From: Nymphaea colorata
Lineage: Eukaryota; Streptophyta; Magnoliopsida; Nymphaeales; Nymphaeaceae
Assembly (NCBI RefSeq): GCF_008831285.2
Contig: NC_045140.1
Coordinates: forward strand, 3,389,528-3,453,527
Length of the DNA stretch: 64,000 nt
Direction: 5' to 3'
Shown here: positions 13,521 to 24,880 of the stretch, piece after piece
How the letters are laid out: every line of letters begins with the position of its first letter
How positions within the stretch are numbered: position 1 is the first letter of the stretch
Notes under the pieces: model-generated
Told to the model about the DNA's origin: nothing
What the model saw: only the letters and a program-made list of their open reading frames with translations
Databases searched by the model: none
Position numbers and translations under genes: made by a program

Positions 13521-15074
13521 GCGTACCTAGTAGTAATCAATAGAATAGACCCGAAGGCTGTGCCAAAAGGAGAGTTGGTGGCAGCCCTTTCCCCAAAGCA
13601 TAATAGCAAAGATTCTTCCTTTTTGTACAAAGATCGAAAAGGCCTCGAAATTGGTGCTGGCTAGTATCTCCTGGCAATACAAATTAGCTTTGGGCTGCTG
13701 GTCAATGGACTGGCCAGCCAGCATGGCGCACTCCGTTTCTTGATCACAAAATAGTGTTTGTAAGAAGAACTACAGCAGCGGGTGCCATTGAGCAGCTTTT
13801 CTTGGTTTCTGGAGGCTTCAAGGCCGGCCTTTACTAATGGTGATGATTCCATGCGTTGCCTAACTAACGGCAAGTCTGTGACTGCAAGGAAAGTATTCTG
13901 AAGGAAAATTAGAAATCAAGGAGCGGTTGAGCAATGGAGAGCCACTGTATTGGCTTGTTTATGATCTCCCTTGAGCAGCTTTTACAAATGAAGGGTGTGG
14001 AAGGACAAACTCAAAATGGTGTATATGGTAGCCGCAACATCATCACACTGTCATGCCCTAACCGCGCCTGCTCTCACTGTCATATTCTTGGCTGCCGATG
14101 CCCCATTTGCTCTCATGCCTCGCACTTAATCGCGCTCCACAACTTGTTCCATTTCCCGCTGCAATCTTCAAAACCCTGGTGAATCAAGAAAGCCATCGTT
14201 GCTTTGGTCACCCACCTCACCTCATCGTGGAATCAATACCAAGTTATAACAAAGTATCTTCCTGACTTCAAAGGATTGACCAATAAATGCTACTTCCTAG
14301 ACACATAACCAGTTGCAGGATGCTAGGTAATGCAAGGTATTCATAGTGATCAAGTGAAGAGTTAAATATCTGTCACCAAAGTGGCAGCATTAGGATAATG
14401 TCACCCTCTTTGGGACATTTTGGTTGGATACCTCGCTCAACTTGTCAAGAAAGCATTGTTGGGCCACCATCCACATTTTCTACTGCCATATGCTGATATT
14501 GGACATGGTAAGCTGCAGCTGAAGTGGCTATGTCAAAGATATGCTAATGGTAATTGCAGTTTATATACAATGTTGAAAACATGCATCCCTAGAAAATATA
14601 ACCAAACAAAAAATAGTCTATATCACCTAGTAACTCATGAATTCAGTTATGGTGGATGCTGAGCTTTGGTAGATGCCAATTATACCAATTTGCCATTCTA
14701 AAGACAAACAAACATTTCCAGTAGACCAGAAACAACTTTCCTACTTAGGTTAGAATGAGCTAGTGAGTACTGTTAAAGTTTTCTCATTCAAAAGAAGAGA
14801 AAAAAAAAATGTATGGGGTTTCATCAAATGCCAACAACATGACACTATGCCACACTGCCTTTGAGCACACCATTTTTGCCTCTCTCTCTCTATATCTATC
14901 TATCCATACTCTCGGTTAGGACCTATATCTGCCTAATTGTGGTTGCTTCCCGTGCAGAGTAAAATCAACAAATGTCTATTTGAATTGCAGAAACCTCCTG
15001 CTAGATAAGTTTGACAGAACTCGGCACTTATAAGAAGCTAAAATGGACTCCAAACTCATCACCAGCTTACCTTC
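13521..15074. other. Intergenic DNA left of the chromovirus
   Basis: Several 60-80 codon open frames occur (13527-13873 minus, 13934-14182 plus, 14420-14662 plus), but none shows a domain, splice structure or codon pattern I can defend. A (CT)n run lies at 14880-14892. Confidence 0.45.
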
Positions 15075-15926
15075 ATGGGTAAAGTTGTTAACATAAAGAA
15101 ACCTCATAGAAGCAAAGAGAGAGAGAGTTTTGTTTGGAATGAAAAGTGCGAAAAGAGTTTCCAAACTTTGAAGGACAAGCTTACTACTGTCCCTATCCTG
15201 ACGCTTCCATCAGGTTATTCTGGTTTTGTAGTGTACATCGATGTATCGGGAATCAGTTATGGATGTGTATTGATGCAACATGGCCATGTAGTGGCTTATG
15301 CATCAAAAGAGTTGAAGGTACTTGAGCAACACTATCGCACTCATGATTTGGAGTTGAGAGCAGTTGTGTTTGCACAGAAAATATGGAGACACTATCTCTA
15401 TGGGGCAATGTTTGAGGTGTTTACAGATCACAAGTCATTGAAGTATATATTTTCCCAAAAGGATCTAAATCTGAGGCAAAGAAGATGGATTGAATACTTA
15501 AAGGATTATGATTTCACGATATTATATCATCCAGGCAAGGCGAATGTGGTGGTTGATGCTTTGAGCAGAGCAACGTTGTGCAGTATGTTGACTCGTTCAT
15601 GGACATTGTTGCAAGATGTGATAGCATGGCAGCGTGGCGAGAACAAAGCAACGATGACTGCCGTGATACGACATCCTTTGATGGAAGAGCTTATATTGAA
15701 GCAAAAGGAAGATTTCGATTTTGCTAAGAAAATAGAAGAAAGTGAGAAGGTAGATTCTCTTTGGCATCAAGATAAAGATGATTCATTATGGTTTCGACAA
15801 AGATTGTGGGTCCCTAGAGATGAAGGGGTAAAGCATCAGTTGCTTGATGAAGCTCATAAATCTAAGTTCTTTATAAACCCTAACAGTACAAAGATGTTTC
15901 AAGATATGAAAAGAAATTTTTGGTGA
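15075..15926 (+). pseudogene. Gypsy RNase H plus integrase zinc-finger fragment
   Basis: Open stretch of 283 codons without gag or RT. The RNase H part keeps the Asp of VYIDVSG and the TDHKSLKYIF and DALSRA hallmarks. The following HHCC finger is damaged: the second His of the usual IHPGS is Asn (INPNS) and one of the two cysteines of the CLxC pair is Gly (ACLVGQQ). The frame ends at a TGA replacing the second Trp of the conserved FWWP motif. The first about 20 codons do not look like the family and are probably outside the homologous region. This is a decayed copy, not an expressed gene. Confidence 0.85.
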
Positions 15927-16058
15927 CCTACAATGAAGCGTGAAATTACAGAATATGTAGCGTGCTTAGTTGGCCAGCAGGTCAAAGCAGAGCATCAACG
16001 ATCAGGAGGCTTGTTGCAAAAAATTGATATCCCAGTGTAGAAATAAGAAGACATTACG

Positions 16059-16958
16059 ATGGATTTTGTGGTTGGTTTGCTTCACACCAGAAGACAACAT
16101 GATGCTATATGGGTAATTGTTGATCGACTTACGAAGTTCACTCATTTTCTGCCAATAAGAATCAGTCAGTCTTTAGAAAGTCAAGCAGAGTTATATATTG
16201 GTGATATAGTGAGATTGCATGGAGTGCCAAAGTCTATCGTTGCGGATCGAGATCCACGTTTTACCTCTAGGCTTTGGGGGCGATTGCAAAGGGAATTGGG
16301 TACTAAGCTTAAGCTGAGCACAACGTTCTACCCCAAACTGATGGACAATTTGAGAGGACCATTCAAACCTTAGAGGATATGTTGCGTGTATGTGTCTTGG
16401 ACTTGAAAGGAGAATGGAATAAACATGTGAGAAGAATTTGCATATAATGACAGTTACAACTCTAGGATCGGGATAACACCTTTTGAGGCCTTGTATGGAA
16501 GACCATCCAGATCGCCAGCTTGTTGGACCGAATTGGGTGATGGTAAGATCGAGAACCTTTTTGTATTGCAACACTACACCAACCAAGTGTAATTAATAAG
16601 GAAGAAGTTGTTAACTGCTCAGAGTAGACAGAAGAGCTATGCCGACATTCAATGTAGAGAGTTGGCTTTTGAGATCGGTGATCATATGTTTTCGAAGATT
16701 TCACCTACTAAAGGTGTTTTTCGATTTGTTGTTAAGGGAAAGTTGAGTCCGAGGTTCGTTGGACCATTTGAGATCTTAGAGAAGATTGGAGAGGTGGCAT
16801 ATAGGTTGGCACTACCACCCAACTTGAGTCATGTTCATGATGTTTTTCATGCTTCCATGCTTCGAAAGTACATATCAGATCCTACGCATGTGATTGAGTT
16901 TCAAGGTATTCAAGTGCAAGATGATTTGACAATTTGGAATAAAAACCTATTAGAATAG
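16059..16958 (+). pseudogene. Gypsy integrase core and C-terminal GPF/Y fragment (frameshifted)
   Basis: The core begins MDFVVGLLHTRRQHDAIWV and keeps the first two catalytic Asp residues (in MDF and in ADRDPRF). Around 16331 one extra C shifts the frame, so the third acidic residue (in FERTIQ) lies out of frame. A later open part (16608-16958) carries GDHMFSKISPTKGV, LSPRFVGPFEILEKIGE and RLALPPNLSHVHDVFHASML, the standard GPF/Y module of gypsy integrases. Just upstream of 16059 the usual WKW before EDITMDF has become stop-Lys-stop. Confidence 0.85.
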
Positions 16959-17643
16959 TAGATCAAAGAGAGTAAATGCTTCACACGAAGAGGATTTCTT
17001 GAGTGAAAGTGTAATGGTAACACTATAAGTTGAAGGAGAGTACATGGGAACTCGAGGAGGAGATGTGAAAGAAATATCCACACTTGTTTTTACATTGAGG
17101 TATGATCTAAATTTTGAAGACGAAATTTTATTTAAAGATGGTAGAATGTAATGTTCAGCATTTTTAGTTGGGCCAGATCGGGTTCATACCCGGACCCGAA
17201 CCCACTTGTGTGAGGCGCCCGATGCGGGGGCTTCTTCCCTTCGTCTTCCACTTCGTCTTTTTTCTTTGGCTCGACCGTGTGAGAAGAGGAAGGCGGAAGT
17301 GTGGCGACAACGATGATTGGGCCGGCGGAGGAAGGACAATGGCGGCGGCGACAGCGACGGCGTTGCACAGGTAAGCCGTCGGTCTCCCTCTCCCCATCCC
17401 TTCTTCTCTTCCGCCACTCTCACCCACTGTCGCACTCTCTGTCTGTCTCTCCCGTGCTATGCCCCTCTCTCCGCCTCTTCCACACTCTCTCGCCCTCTCT
17501 GTCTATGCACCTCACACTCTCCTTCCCCTTCCTGCCAGCTCTCACCCGCACGTTCCCTATCCTTTGCTGCCCTCTCTTGTCTCTCCCCTTTTGTCCGACC
17601 TCTCTCTCTCTCTCTCTCTCTCCTCTCTCTCTCCTACTTGTTT

Positions 17644-17833
17644 TGTAACACCCCAGAAGTTTAGTCCTGTATCGAAGATTGTGAGGGATCTTCAAGGGCT
17701 TATAAAGGGAGGCTTTAATGAGATGATTGTCCTGGTTCCTAGCCTTTTTAGGATTGGAACCGAAACTGCTAGGGGGCGGGTTGGGATCCGTCGAACCAGG
17801 GGCCCGAGCCCGGGAGTGGGTCGGGTTGTTATA
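17644..17833 (+). mobile_element. Solo LTR of a TRIM family, with TGTTT target duplication
   Basis: A 190-bp unit starting TGTAACACCCC and ending GGTTGTTATA, flanked on both sides by TGTTT (17639-17643 and 17834-17838). It contains a TATAAA (about 17701-17706). It aligns throughout with both LTRs of the elements at 34443-34871 and 54329-54787. The last bases TATA differ from the canonical ACA by one C-to-T change. It arose by insertion followed by LTR-LTR recombination, and is younger than the chromovirus LTR it lies in. Confidence 0.88.
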
Positions 17834-18874
17834 TGTTTTCAGCCTCCCACACAACTACCGCGGACTTCTTCTAATGACAGACCCCTCTCTTAAACCACCT
17901 TTCCATTGATTTTGACTTTTGGTGGCTGTTGGATTGGATTTGCAGCTAGGGGACGCATCTTTCCCCTCATACCAGCGACTAGAATGCGTTGGTGGTGGAG
18001 GCAACGATCAATCGTTGACATTGGAGCTCAATCGAACTCTTGAAGTGGCTGCCGGGAGTACTACGATAGTTTGAATTCTAAGATTGGGGTGAGAAAAGCC
18101 TAATCGAGCATAGATTGTTGTAATTTACTGTTGGAGTATGTATAATTATTGTTTGAGCATGCTAGAATTAAAAATTGATGATTTAGAAGGCATGCTAGAG
18201 ATGTCGCTATTTTGGAGAAGTTTATGCCTATTTTGAGATGGACGAGGACCTATGTTTATAAGTGTTTCTCTAGCATGATGTGTTGATCTTCGAAGCAATA
18301 GGAAAGCATGGTAGAGATTGTGATGTGGTGAAGGTTTAGAATCGTTTTAGCAAGCTTGGGAAATAGGCTTCTATTGATGTTCATATGCATTATATGTTGA
18401 GAATCTTAATGGTGAGGAAGACGCCTCAGCTATGAAAAACAAGTGAGAATCACACATGTGATAAGTCGAATATAAGTTTGAGTTCTAATCATTGGTGGCA
18501 ACCTCGTGGGTTGGGAAAAGACCATTTTTGAAGGGCTTCGTGGGTCGACACCCATTTGAGGCGAAGACATGCCTCGATGATGGTATTTTCAGATTTGTAT
18601 CGATTGTAAGTGAAACAGGTAGAGAACTTACCATTTGGTTATGTTTGTAGGTACACCTTGCACGTCAAGTAGGCCTTGAGCAATGTGAGTCGTAGTTCGA
18701 GGTGTTTAGTGGACACGCGACATGTATGGCGGCATTCTAGGCAAATCCCTACCTGGGCAATTGTGTGAATGCGTGTTCCTATGATCGTGGGATCAAAGGA
18801 TTGTGATGTGATTGATGGATCGTTTTGTAAATGAATGTGTGTATGCATGCAAATTGTTTGATATATGATATGAT

Positions 18875-19415
18875 TTGTTTTGAAAGGCTATGAGAAGCAT
18901 GTTTTGAAAATGTTACGCATTTGCATGTGCATGCTAGAATTAATAACTATTTAGGATAGATGAGGTGGGGTATTGAGTCAAGTATCTTCTCGACCCCAAT
19001 TATGCATTAGAAAGCATTTTAGAATGATAATTGTCTAAGACAGATACGAGCCAATCACTGATTGAGACTACCCTCCGTGGTTTGGCTAAGTTTTGAAAGG
19101 TGTAACTGATGTGTGTGGTTGTGAATGATTTGTCATGTGACAAGTTCTGTTTTGAAAAGTTATTAGAAGCTTGTTTTGAAAATTGTTACGCATTTGCATG
19201 TGCATGCTAGAATTGATAACTGCTTAGGACAGATGAGGTGGAGTATCGAGTCGAGTGTCTCCTCGACCCCGATTGTGCATTAGAGGGCATCATAGAATGT
19301 TAATTGCATAAGACAGCTACGAGCCATCACAGATCGAGACTACTCTCTAGGATTTGGCCAAGTTTTGAAAGATCTGATTGATGTGTTTGACAAGATGTGA
19401 ATGTTGTGATTTGTT
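18875..19415. repeat. 272-bp tandem direct duplication within the chromovirus LTR
   Basis: Copy 1 (about 18875-19146) and copy 2 (about 19147-19415) share long runs such as GTTACGCATTTGCATGTGCA followed by TGCTAGAATT(A/G)ATAACT, a CTCGACCCC(A/G)ATT(A/G)TGCATTAGA run and GAGACTAC. They differ by scattered substitutions. The motif GCATGCTAGAATTA also occurs at about 18157, perhaps a third, older trace. Confidence 0.85.
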
Positions 19416-20628
19416 GCATATGTATTGCCGTGGGCAATACTGCAATTGATTGAAATTGGAGGGTAGTTGTACCCATATTGTATGACGGCTAGCTATGACT
19501 GTTAATGTTATTTATAGACCTCGTGTGGAGGCAATTGGAGGTATGGGTGCACTCGTGAAATGTACCAACGTCATAAGCGAGCCAGTCATTTTGTGAATGT
19601 GCAATTATAATGATAATAATGAAAGAATAAGAGATGAGAGGACAGTGGGATGTGGCTATGTGTTTGGGAGATATCCCACTTTCGCCACTGGTCTCGCCTG
19701 TTCGGAACGCAGGCGGTGCAAGGACCCAGGGTACTGTTATGTGATGTGCTTGGAGCGTTGGGCTTCCGCCTTCCTAACTTGGGTGTCATAGGGAAGGCTG
19801 AGTATCTCTCATTGGAATTCACACATCCATGAATGAGTGCTCGACCGTTGCAGTGGATGAATGGATCCATACTATTCTGGGCCACCACGAGGGTTGTCTC
19901 TCGGCTATGGGCCGCCCGCGGTGTGCACGTGCCTGTGTTTGCACCCACATAAACTGTCAATTCACTAAAGGTAATAAAAATGAATGTATGTGAATGAAAT
20001 GTGTGTGAACGAATGTATGTGATTGATGGGTATGTGAATGCTATGACTGAAATGGAATGTTTAAGCATGTCTTGCATGTGATTGAGATTGTGTTACTGTG
20101 GCACTTGAGTGGCCTTTTTATATCGTGGTCTATGTTAGAGTTTTCTTAGCAAATGATGTGTTTATGCCCTGACACTACATGACGATAGATTGTTTTTATG
20201 ATCGTTCTCAGATTTGAGCCCTACCTAAGAGGGTTTGGAATTTTCCTGGCTTGTTTCCATACTGCGAAGGCTAAGCCTTCTGTTGTTTCATTTTTTAGGT
20301 TTTGGTGGACCAGGGGCAGTAGGTTGAGCGGATGGCTTCACTCGCGTTCTACTGGGGAGGTTTTGTGTCTTTTGTAGCGCCGACGGGTCTTATTTTGATT
20401 GTATTGATGTCTTGTTTTTGTTAGACATCAATTCTATGTTTTGGGGCATTTTTGTCATACACTTAGATGTGATTTTGTATGAATCAAAATTGTTATATGA
20501 ATGAAAGTTTGCTCCATGGTTTCAAATGGCATAGCTCCTTATTTTTTTGAATTGTTGTGTAATCGTACCTCAATGCTTTATGTTTAGAAAAAAAAATTGT
20601 TTGAGGGTCAAACGGTTGAAGTGTGACA

Positions 20629-22643
20629 GTAACAGTAGCTTTTATATTTTGCCAACAGGCACCATACCACCATTGATTTTAAGGCATTCATGAATCGACA
20701 AGAAAGACAACAAATGGAATATGCAACCAATTACATACCAATAAAGACAGATAGCATTTAGAACAGTAGTTCATTCCATATTTCCTTTACAACAATAATA
20801 ACTAGAGAGCATTAAGTAAACTGACATAGTCAAGATCATACTGGAAATATGAAACTAACAATCTTCCCTAATAGGACTGTAGCTTCAAAACCCGGCCATG
20901 AAGTTATAAGCCCGTAATGGCTTTTCTTAATGCACTTTCTCATCAAATTCAAAAGTTGCTTATTACTGTATAATAAATCCAGCAAGAAATAATGTGAACT
21001 TTTAATTAGTCAATATGATGAATGTTATGTGAGAAAATTCACGCAAGATCAGAGCAGATCTAGTATGAATACCACATTACTGCACACTGTGAATGACCAT
21101 TTCGAGAAAAGAAGTGAACTTGAGCACTAAATTTTGTTTCTATCAACTTACTGATAGCACAACAATCATTTCAAGGAAAATAGTAAAACAGAGATGGTTA
21201 CTTACATTGTCTTACTGTACACAATATGGGACCGCAGTCTTTGCTTCCTATGTATTTATGGGGTGAACTTTTTGGGTACAAAAACCAAAAGAAACAAAGT
21301 TGGAATCCTTTGAATCTGAACAAGTTGTAAGTTTAATATATGTTGTGTTGACACAAAATCAAAACAGGGGAATTGGTTGCAAAGGAGGGAATACAAGAGG
21401 AGTTTTACATGATGGGTATCAAAACAGGATTACTTGAAAAGACCACTCTCAAAATTTCTGAGACGAGAGTTATTTCCTTTCAAGAATTATTAGTAACGTG
21501 GCAGTGAAATAGGTGAGAGCTCTAGCTAGCTCTGGTTACCTGGGCGGTTGGACTTCCAAGTTCGAGGCGTATAAGAGATCAGCTTGTATCTTGTCAGTGC
21601 CAGAAGTCACCATATTTGTTTGCTCGGAGCTGCTTTCCTTTGACCAGAAAATTCCTTCTTAGGAATCTCTTTTGCAATTGGCACACACATAAAACGAAAT
21701 GGCCGTTGAGCTGCTTCCAGAAATCAAATCAGCACAAGATCCATACGACTTTAAAGCACAAGGATATTAACAGTTAAACTTCTCTCTTCCCCCTTTTTTT
21801 CAAAGGATATGAATTGAAAGGTTCACTAGGAAAAGAATAACGAAAGAATGGTACTAATAACACATAAAAATTTTCTAGATGTCTAACAGGCTGTTAGCAA
21901 GTTGAAACATGCTGTTAGCAAGTTGAAACATGGATGACAATAAATCTCCTTAATATAGTGACCCAATCAAAACACACCAGAGCTATTCTTTATCAAGTAA
22001 AAAGCTAATAGTCCACTTTACAATCCAGCAAGATGAATGAAGAAAGAATGTTTGGCATTAAGTTAGCAACTGAATCCCCGTAAAACGCATTTTTAGTTTT
22101 CCCATCTGATATAAAGCGAACAGAAAAGGCAGCATAAAGAGAAACAAATAACCAAAACAACAAGATAAGTGAAAAAATCAAGACCTCGCGACCTTCTTGA
22201 GTCGTGACAATCCAAGCAGCAAGCTGTTCAAATAACCACAAAAATCAAGACATCGTGGCCTTTTTGACAATCCAAGCAACAAGCTGTTCAAACTCCAGCA
22301 TTTTCCTCGAGGGTACACGTGAGGCACAAAAAGGCTGCCTGCCTGCCTAGATTTAGTTAAGGCGGCTATTTCAAGGAGAAGAAGGAGTAGGAAAGGGGGC
22401 AAATCCAGACCTGGAGGGAAAGCGTCACTCTGCACAACTAGAAAACAAGGATATGCGCTTGTCGCGGGAGTTAAAGAGACACTTCCTACAACTCGCCCAA
22501 AAGGCCTGTTTCTCCTCTTTCGTTGCTCGTTCTCCCCCACTTCGTCCTGGGTATTTCTTACAAGAGAAACGGAAGGACGATGCAGAAGAAGCGAGAAAGG
22601 AAGACGACGGAGGAACGGAAAAGGGTCGAAAAAGTACGATGAA
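20629..22643. other. Intergenic DNA, possible minus-strand transcript near 21500-22640
   Basis: No gene can be assigned. The part from about 21500 to 22640 is less AT-rich and could be an expressed minus-strand locus, but its open frames (for example 22178-22540) show no domain. Two short tandem duplications lie inside: a perfect 21-bp unit GCTGTTAGCAAGTTGAAACAT at 21890-21931, and an imperfect unit of about 60 bp at 22176-22295 (shared CAATCCAAGCA(G/A)CAAGCTGT). Confidence 0.4.
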
Positions 22644-22653
22644 CCTTATATGG
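22644..22653. promoter_or_regulatory. Perfect CArG box
   Basis: CCTTATATGG matches the MADS-domain consensus CC(A/T)6GG. On the minus strand it could also serve as a TATA-like element (CCATATAAGG) about 110 bp upstream of the open frame starting at 22540. A single 10-bp match is weak evidence of function. Confidence 0.3.
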
Positions 22654-24340
22654 TCTCTGTCACCGGTATAAGTTTGGTGTATTCACGGTGAAGGCAATAT
22701 TTTTTTCAGGTATGTACATGGTCGCAGGAGGGAAAAGGAAACAAAAAAAACTCTTGCAGCATCTAATAATCTAGCCAAATTAATTGTGTGATTATACTAA
22801 CGTTTGTTCAATAACCTAAACTGGTTTTATTAATGGGTACCGATCTCCACCTGGCTCAGCATACCAAGAAGAAAAGGAGATGGATTTCAACATCTTCCAA
22901 GTACTTACCTCCAAACTTTGTTATACTTTGACGGCCCAATGAAAAAAATTATCTCAAACTGATATTGATTATGCATGAAATCCATCACATTAATTTATAC
23001 ATGATTTACACACATTTATTGGTTTTGAGGTTGTTCTGCAAATAAAACAGTTTGCCAATGTTCTATAAATCTAACTCATTGGTTAGAAGCGATTCATTTC
23101 CAACTGCCAAGAGACCCCTTAGTGGTTGATGTTTTTATGCTCATGTTGCTTTAGGCCTCTTGGGCGTCGGTTCAAATTGCATCAAAATGAGGCGAAGGAG
23201 GGGACCAAGTACAAAATTATTTTGATGAGTATTTTCAAGGTTATCATCAAAATGTAACAACTTGTTCAGGAGGTAGAGGAGGGAAAGTGCATGGGGAGAA
23301 GAGATAGGAAAGAAGAGGAGCTAAGCCTTTGCACATATATTAAGTACGGGTACCGCCATATTGGTACGAGCATAGTAATTTTAAAAATTGTAGACACAAC
23401 AATATGGCAAGGTATATATATATATATATGCAGAATTCTATAAAAATATCAAATTTGCACAAACAATATGAAAAATATTATAAAAATGTTTAAAATTCCA
23501 AAATCTGCAAAAAAATCACAAAAAAAATCTGCAAAACTCAAAGCTGCCATGTTTAGCGAATAGACGCTCCTTGCGACTTACCCTCGTAAAGTATATGATA
23601 TGCTTTCAGTGTCTAGCATGCTGCATCAGCCATGCTTTAACTTGCACGTTTCATTTACAATACAAAGAAGTTGATGTATCGGAATTCAAAAGGAAAATAA
23701 ACAGGACTGCAGTTTATTAGCCCCCAGGGCCCCACTTCCACCGTTGCATTGCATTGTGAATTTGTTTTTGGATTATGACAAAGAATAAAGCTGTTGTATC
23801 CCAAAATTGGGGAGTTAATTTTTCCATGTCAAATGTGTGGCCTTCTTCACTGTCATTTTTTTTTTTTGCTCATTTTGGTTATACAATTATAAGAATAGAC
23901 ACACACAAAATTGTAGCAGTTGGGTATATATGTTTCCACATAGGGCGCTACATTTCCTCACTAAGTTGTGTGATTACCTCGTTCTATCGTGGTCCTATAT
24001 CATTTAGCTATATAATGTTTTTCTGCACATATTTATGCAATTATAGAACAAGAACAAATTCTTGTGAGAAGAGGCAAATTTATATATATTGGAAGTTTTC
24101 TATATATAAATCAAGTTTTAAATATGACAGTATACAACCAACCAAAAGTTACCCAAAGACCAATCAGTTTTGTGAGTAAAATACTTGTGATCAACTGTGC
24201 GGGAATTTAAGAATTTCGCAAGCAAAAGGAAGATTGCACAGATTGGCGAAAGGAAGTAACACGAAAAGCTCTCTAATCAAATAAGATGGCAAAGAAAGGC
24301 AGCATGACAGAACTTTTACATTGCATTGGTAACTCATGTT
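22654..24340. other. Intergenic AT-rich DNA
   Basis: No gene supported. Includes a (TA)n run at 23412-23429 and A-rich stretches at 23440-23560. A 134-codon open frame at 23775-24179 is rich in Ile, Tyr, Phe and Lys, as expected of AT-rich non-coding DNA. Confidence 0.45.
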
Positions 24341-24346
24341 TTTATT
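24341..24346 (-). terminator. Candidate polyadenylation signal of the AGP-like gene
   Basis: AATAAA on the minus strand, about 180 nt downstream of the stop of the gene at 24527-24880. Position and sequence fit, but plant signals are loose. Confidence 0.35.
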
Positions 24347-24526
24347 GAGACTTGCAAGAGGCGATCTTATTTTGATACAGAAACAACAAATAAAGAAACT
24401 TATAGTAGAGCATGTTTTCATAAGCACGTAAAGAGGTGCTGTTTCTGTTTGTGTGGATTACACAAACAGGAGCGAGAAAGAAAAGGCCAGGGGGCGGCTG
24501 AGATCAGAACCCCATCCACCTGAATC

Positions 24527-24880
24527 TCAGAGCAATAGAGAAAGAGAAATGCAGGCAAAGCCGGCGACAGCAGCGGCCTGCAATTTGACGGCCGAAGAGG
24601 CATTATGCGTGGTGCTATTCTTCGCATCTGTCAGAGACGACTGCGACATGTCGGGCGGGGGAAGGACGCCGGCGGGGAGCGGTGAACCCAAGCCTCCTTC
24701 GACCACGTCGTCGGGGGACATCGCTAGGTCATCGGACAGGGGGTCGCTGTTGCCGATGTCCTCGGCGGGAGTAGGAGACGCGGCGGGGGCGGAGGCATCG
24801 GACGAAGGGGTGGTGGCAGCAGAGGCACAGGCCAACGCGGCCACAAGGATTAAGGCGAGGGCGGAGAGTCGGAGAGCCAT
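24527..24880 (-). CDS. Arabinogalactan-type secreted, GPI-anchored protein
   Basis: Single-exon 117-aa protein. Residues 1-21 (MALRLSALALILVAALACASA) form a clear signal peptide. The mature chain starts ATTPSSDASAPAASPTPAED and is rich in Ala, Ser, Pro and Thr, with AP, SP and TP dipeptides that are contexts for Pro hydroxylation and arabinogalactan addition. A PLPAGVLPPPD patch and two N-glycosylation sites (NST, NAS) follow. The last about 20 residues (KLQAAAVAGFACISLSLLL) are hydrophobic, as in a GPI-anchor signal. The product is therefore expected at the outer face of the plasma membrane or in the wall. The acidic middle (SDPLSDDLAMSPDDVVEG) is unusual for a classical AGP. The start is the only Met before the signal peptide. 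The reverse strand is also open but lacks such features. Assignment to a named AGP is not possible by eye. Confidence 0.82.
   Translation of the reverse strand: MALRLSALALILVAALACASAATTPSSDASAPAASPTPAEDIGNSDPLSDDLAMSPDDVVEGGLGSPLPAGVLPPPDMSQSSLTDAKNSTTHNASSAVKLQAAAVAGFACISLSLLL

Larger units (their letters stand above)
15075..17146 (+). mobile_element. 5'-truncated Ty3/gypsy chromovirus (Tekay/Del-like) pol remnant
   Basis: This is the 3' part of a chromovirus gag-pol. Order seen: connector and RNase H (FVWNEKCEKSFQTLKDKL; VYIDVSG; VFTDHKSLKYIF; ending DALSRATLC), integrase zinc finger, integrase core (MDFVVGLL; ADRDPRFTS; then the Glu-containing PQTDGQ..ER segment in another frame), GPF/Y module (LSPRFVGPFEIL) and a chromodomain-like tail (TWELEEEM). 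Gag, protease and reverse transcriptase are missing, so it starts at a truncation point near 15075-15110. The open pieces are 15075-15926, 16059-16373 and 16608-16958. Breaks include TGG-to-stop changes, a one-base frameshift near the DDE glutamate and CGA-to-TGA in the tail. It cannot make a working polyprotein. The assignment to the Tekay/Del lineage rests on the long LTR and chromodomain and is tentative. Confidence 0.9.
17147..20628 (+). mobile_element. Chromovirus 3' long terminal repeat (about 3.3 kb plus nested insertion)
   Basis: Begins TGTAATGTTCAGCA directly after a degenerate polypurine tract (AAGATGGTAGAA, 17135-17146) and ends TGTGACA at 20628, giving the TG...CA ends expected of an LTR. 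It holds a GC-rich stretch (about 17170-17370), a CT-rich stretch (about 17380-17640) carrying a nested solo LTR, and a 272-bp tandem duplication. No 5' LTR partner is in the window, so the ends rest on TG/CA, the polypurine tract and the position after the chromodomain. Open frames inside it, for example 19586-20077 on the minus strand, look fortuitous. Confidence 0.75.

Noticed and set aside
17301-17893. Several overlapping 80-144 codon frames rich in Ser, Leu, Pro or Arg
   Set aside because: They follow the CT-rich and GC-rich low-complexity part of the LTR and appear on both strands at once.
19586-20077. 163-codon open frame on the minus strand
   Set aside because: Lies inside the chromovirus LTR, has no domain, and alternates chance-like Thr/His/Ser runs; LTRs are non-coding.
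23775-24179. 134-codon plus-strand frame
   Set aside because: Composition (Ile, Tyr, Phe, Ser, Lys) is that of translated AT-rich DNA.
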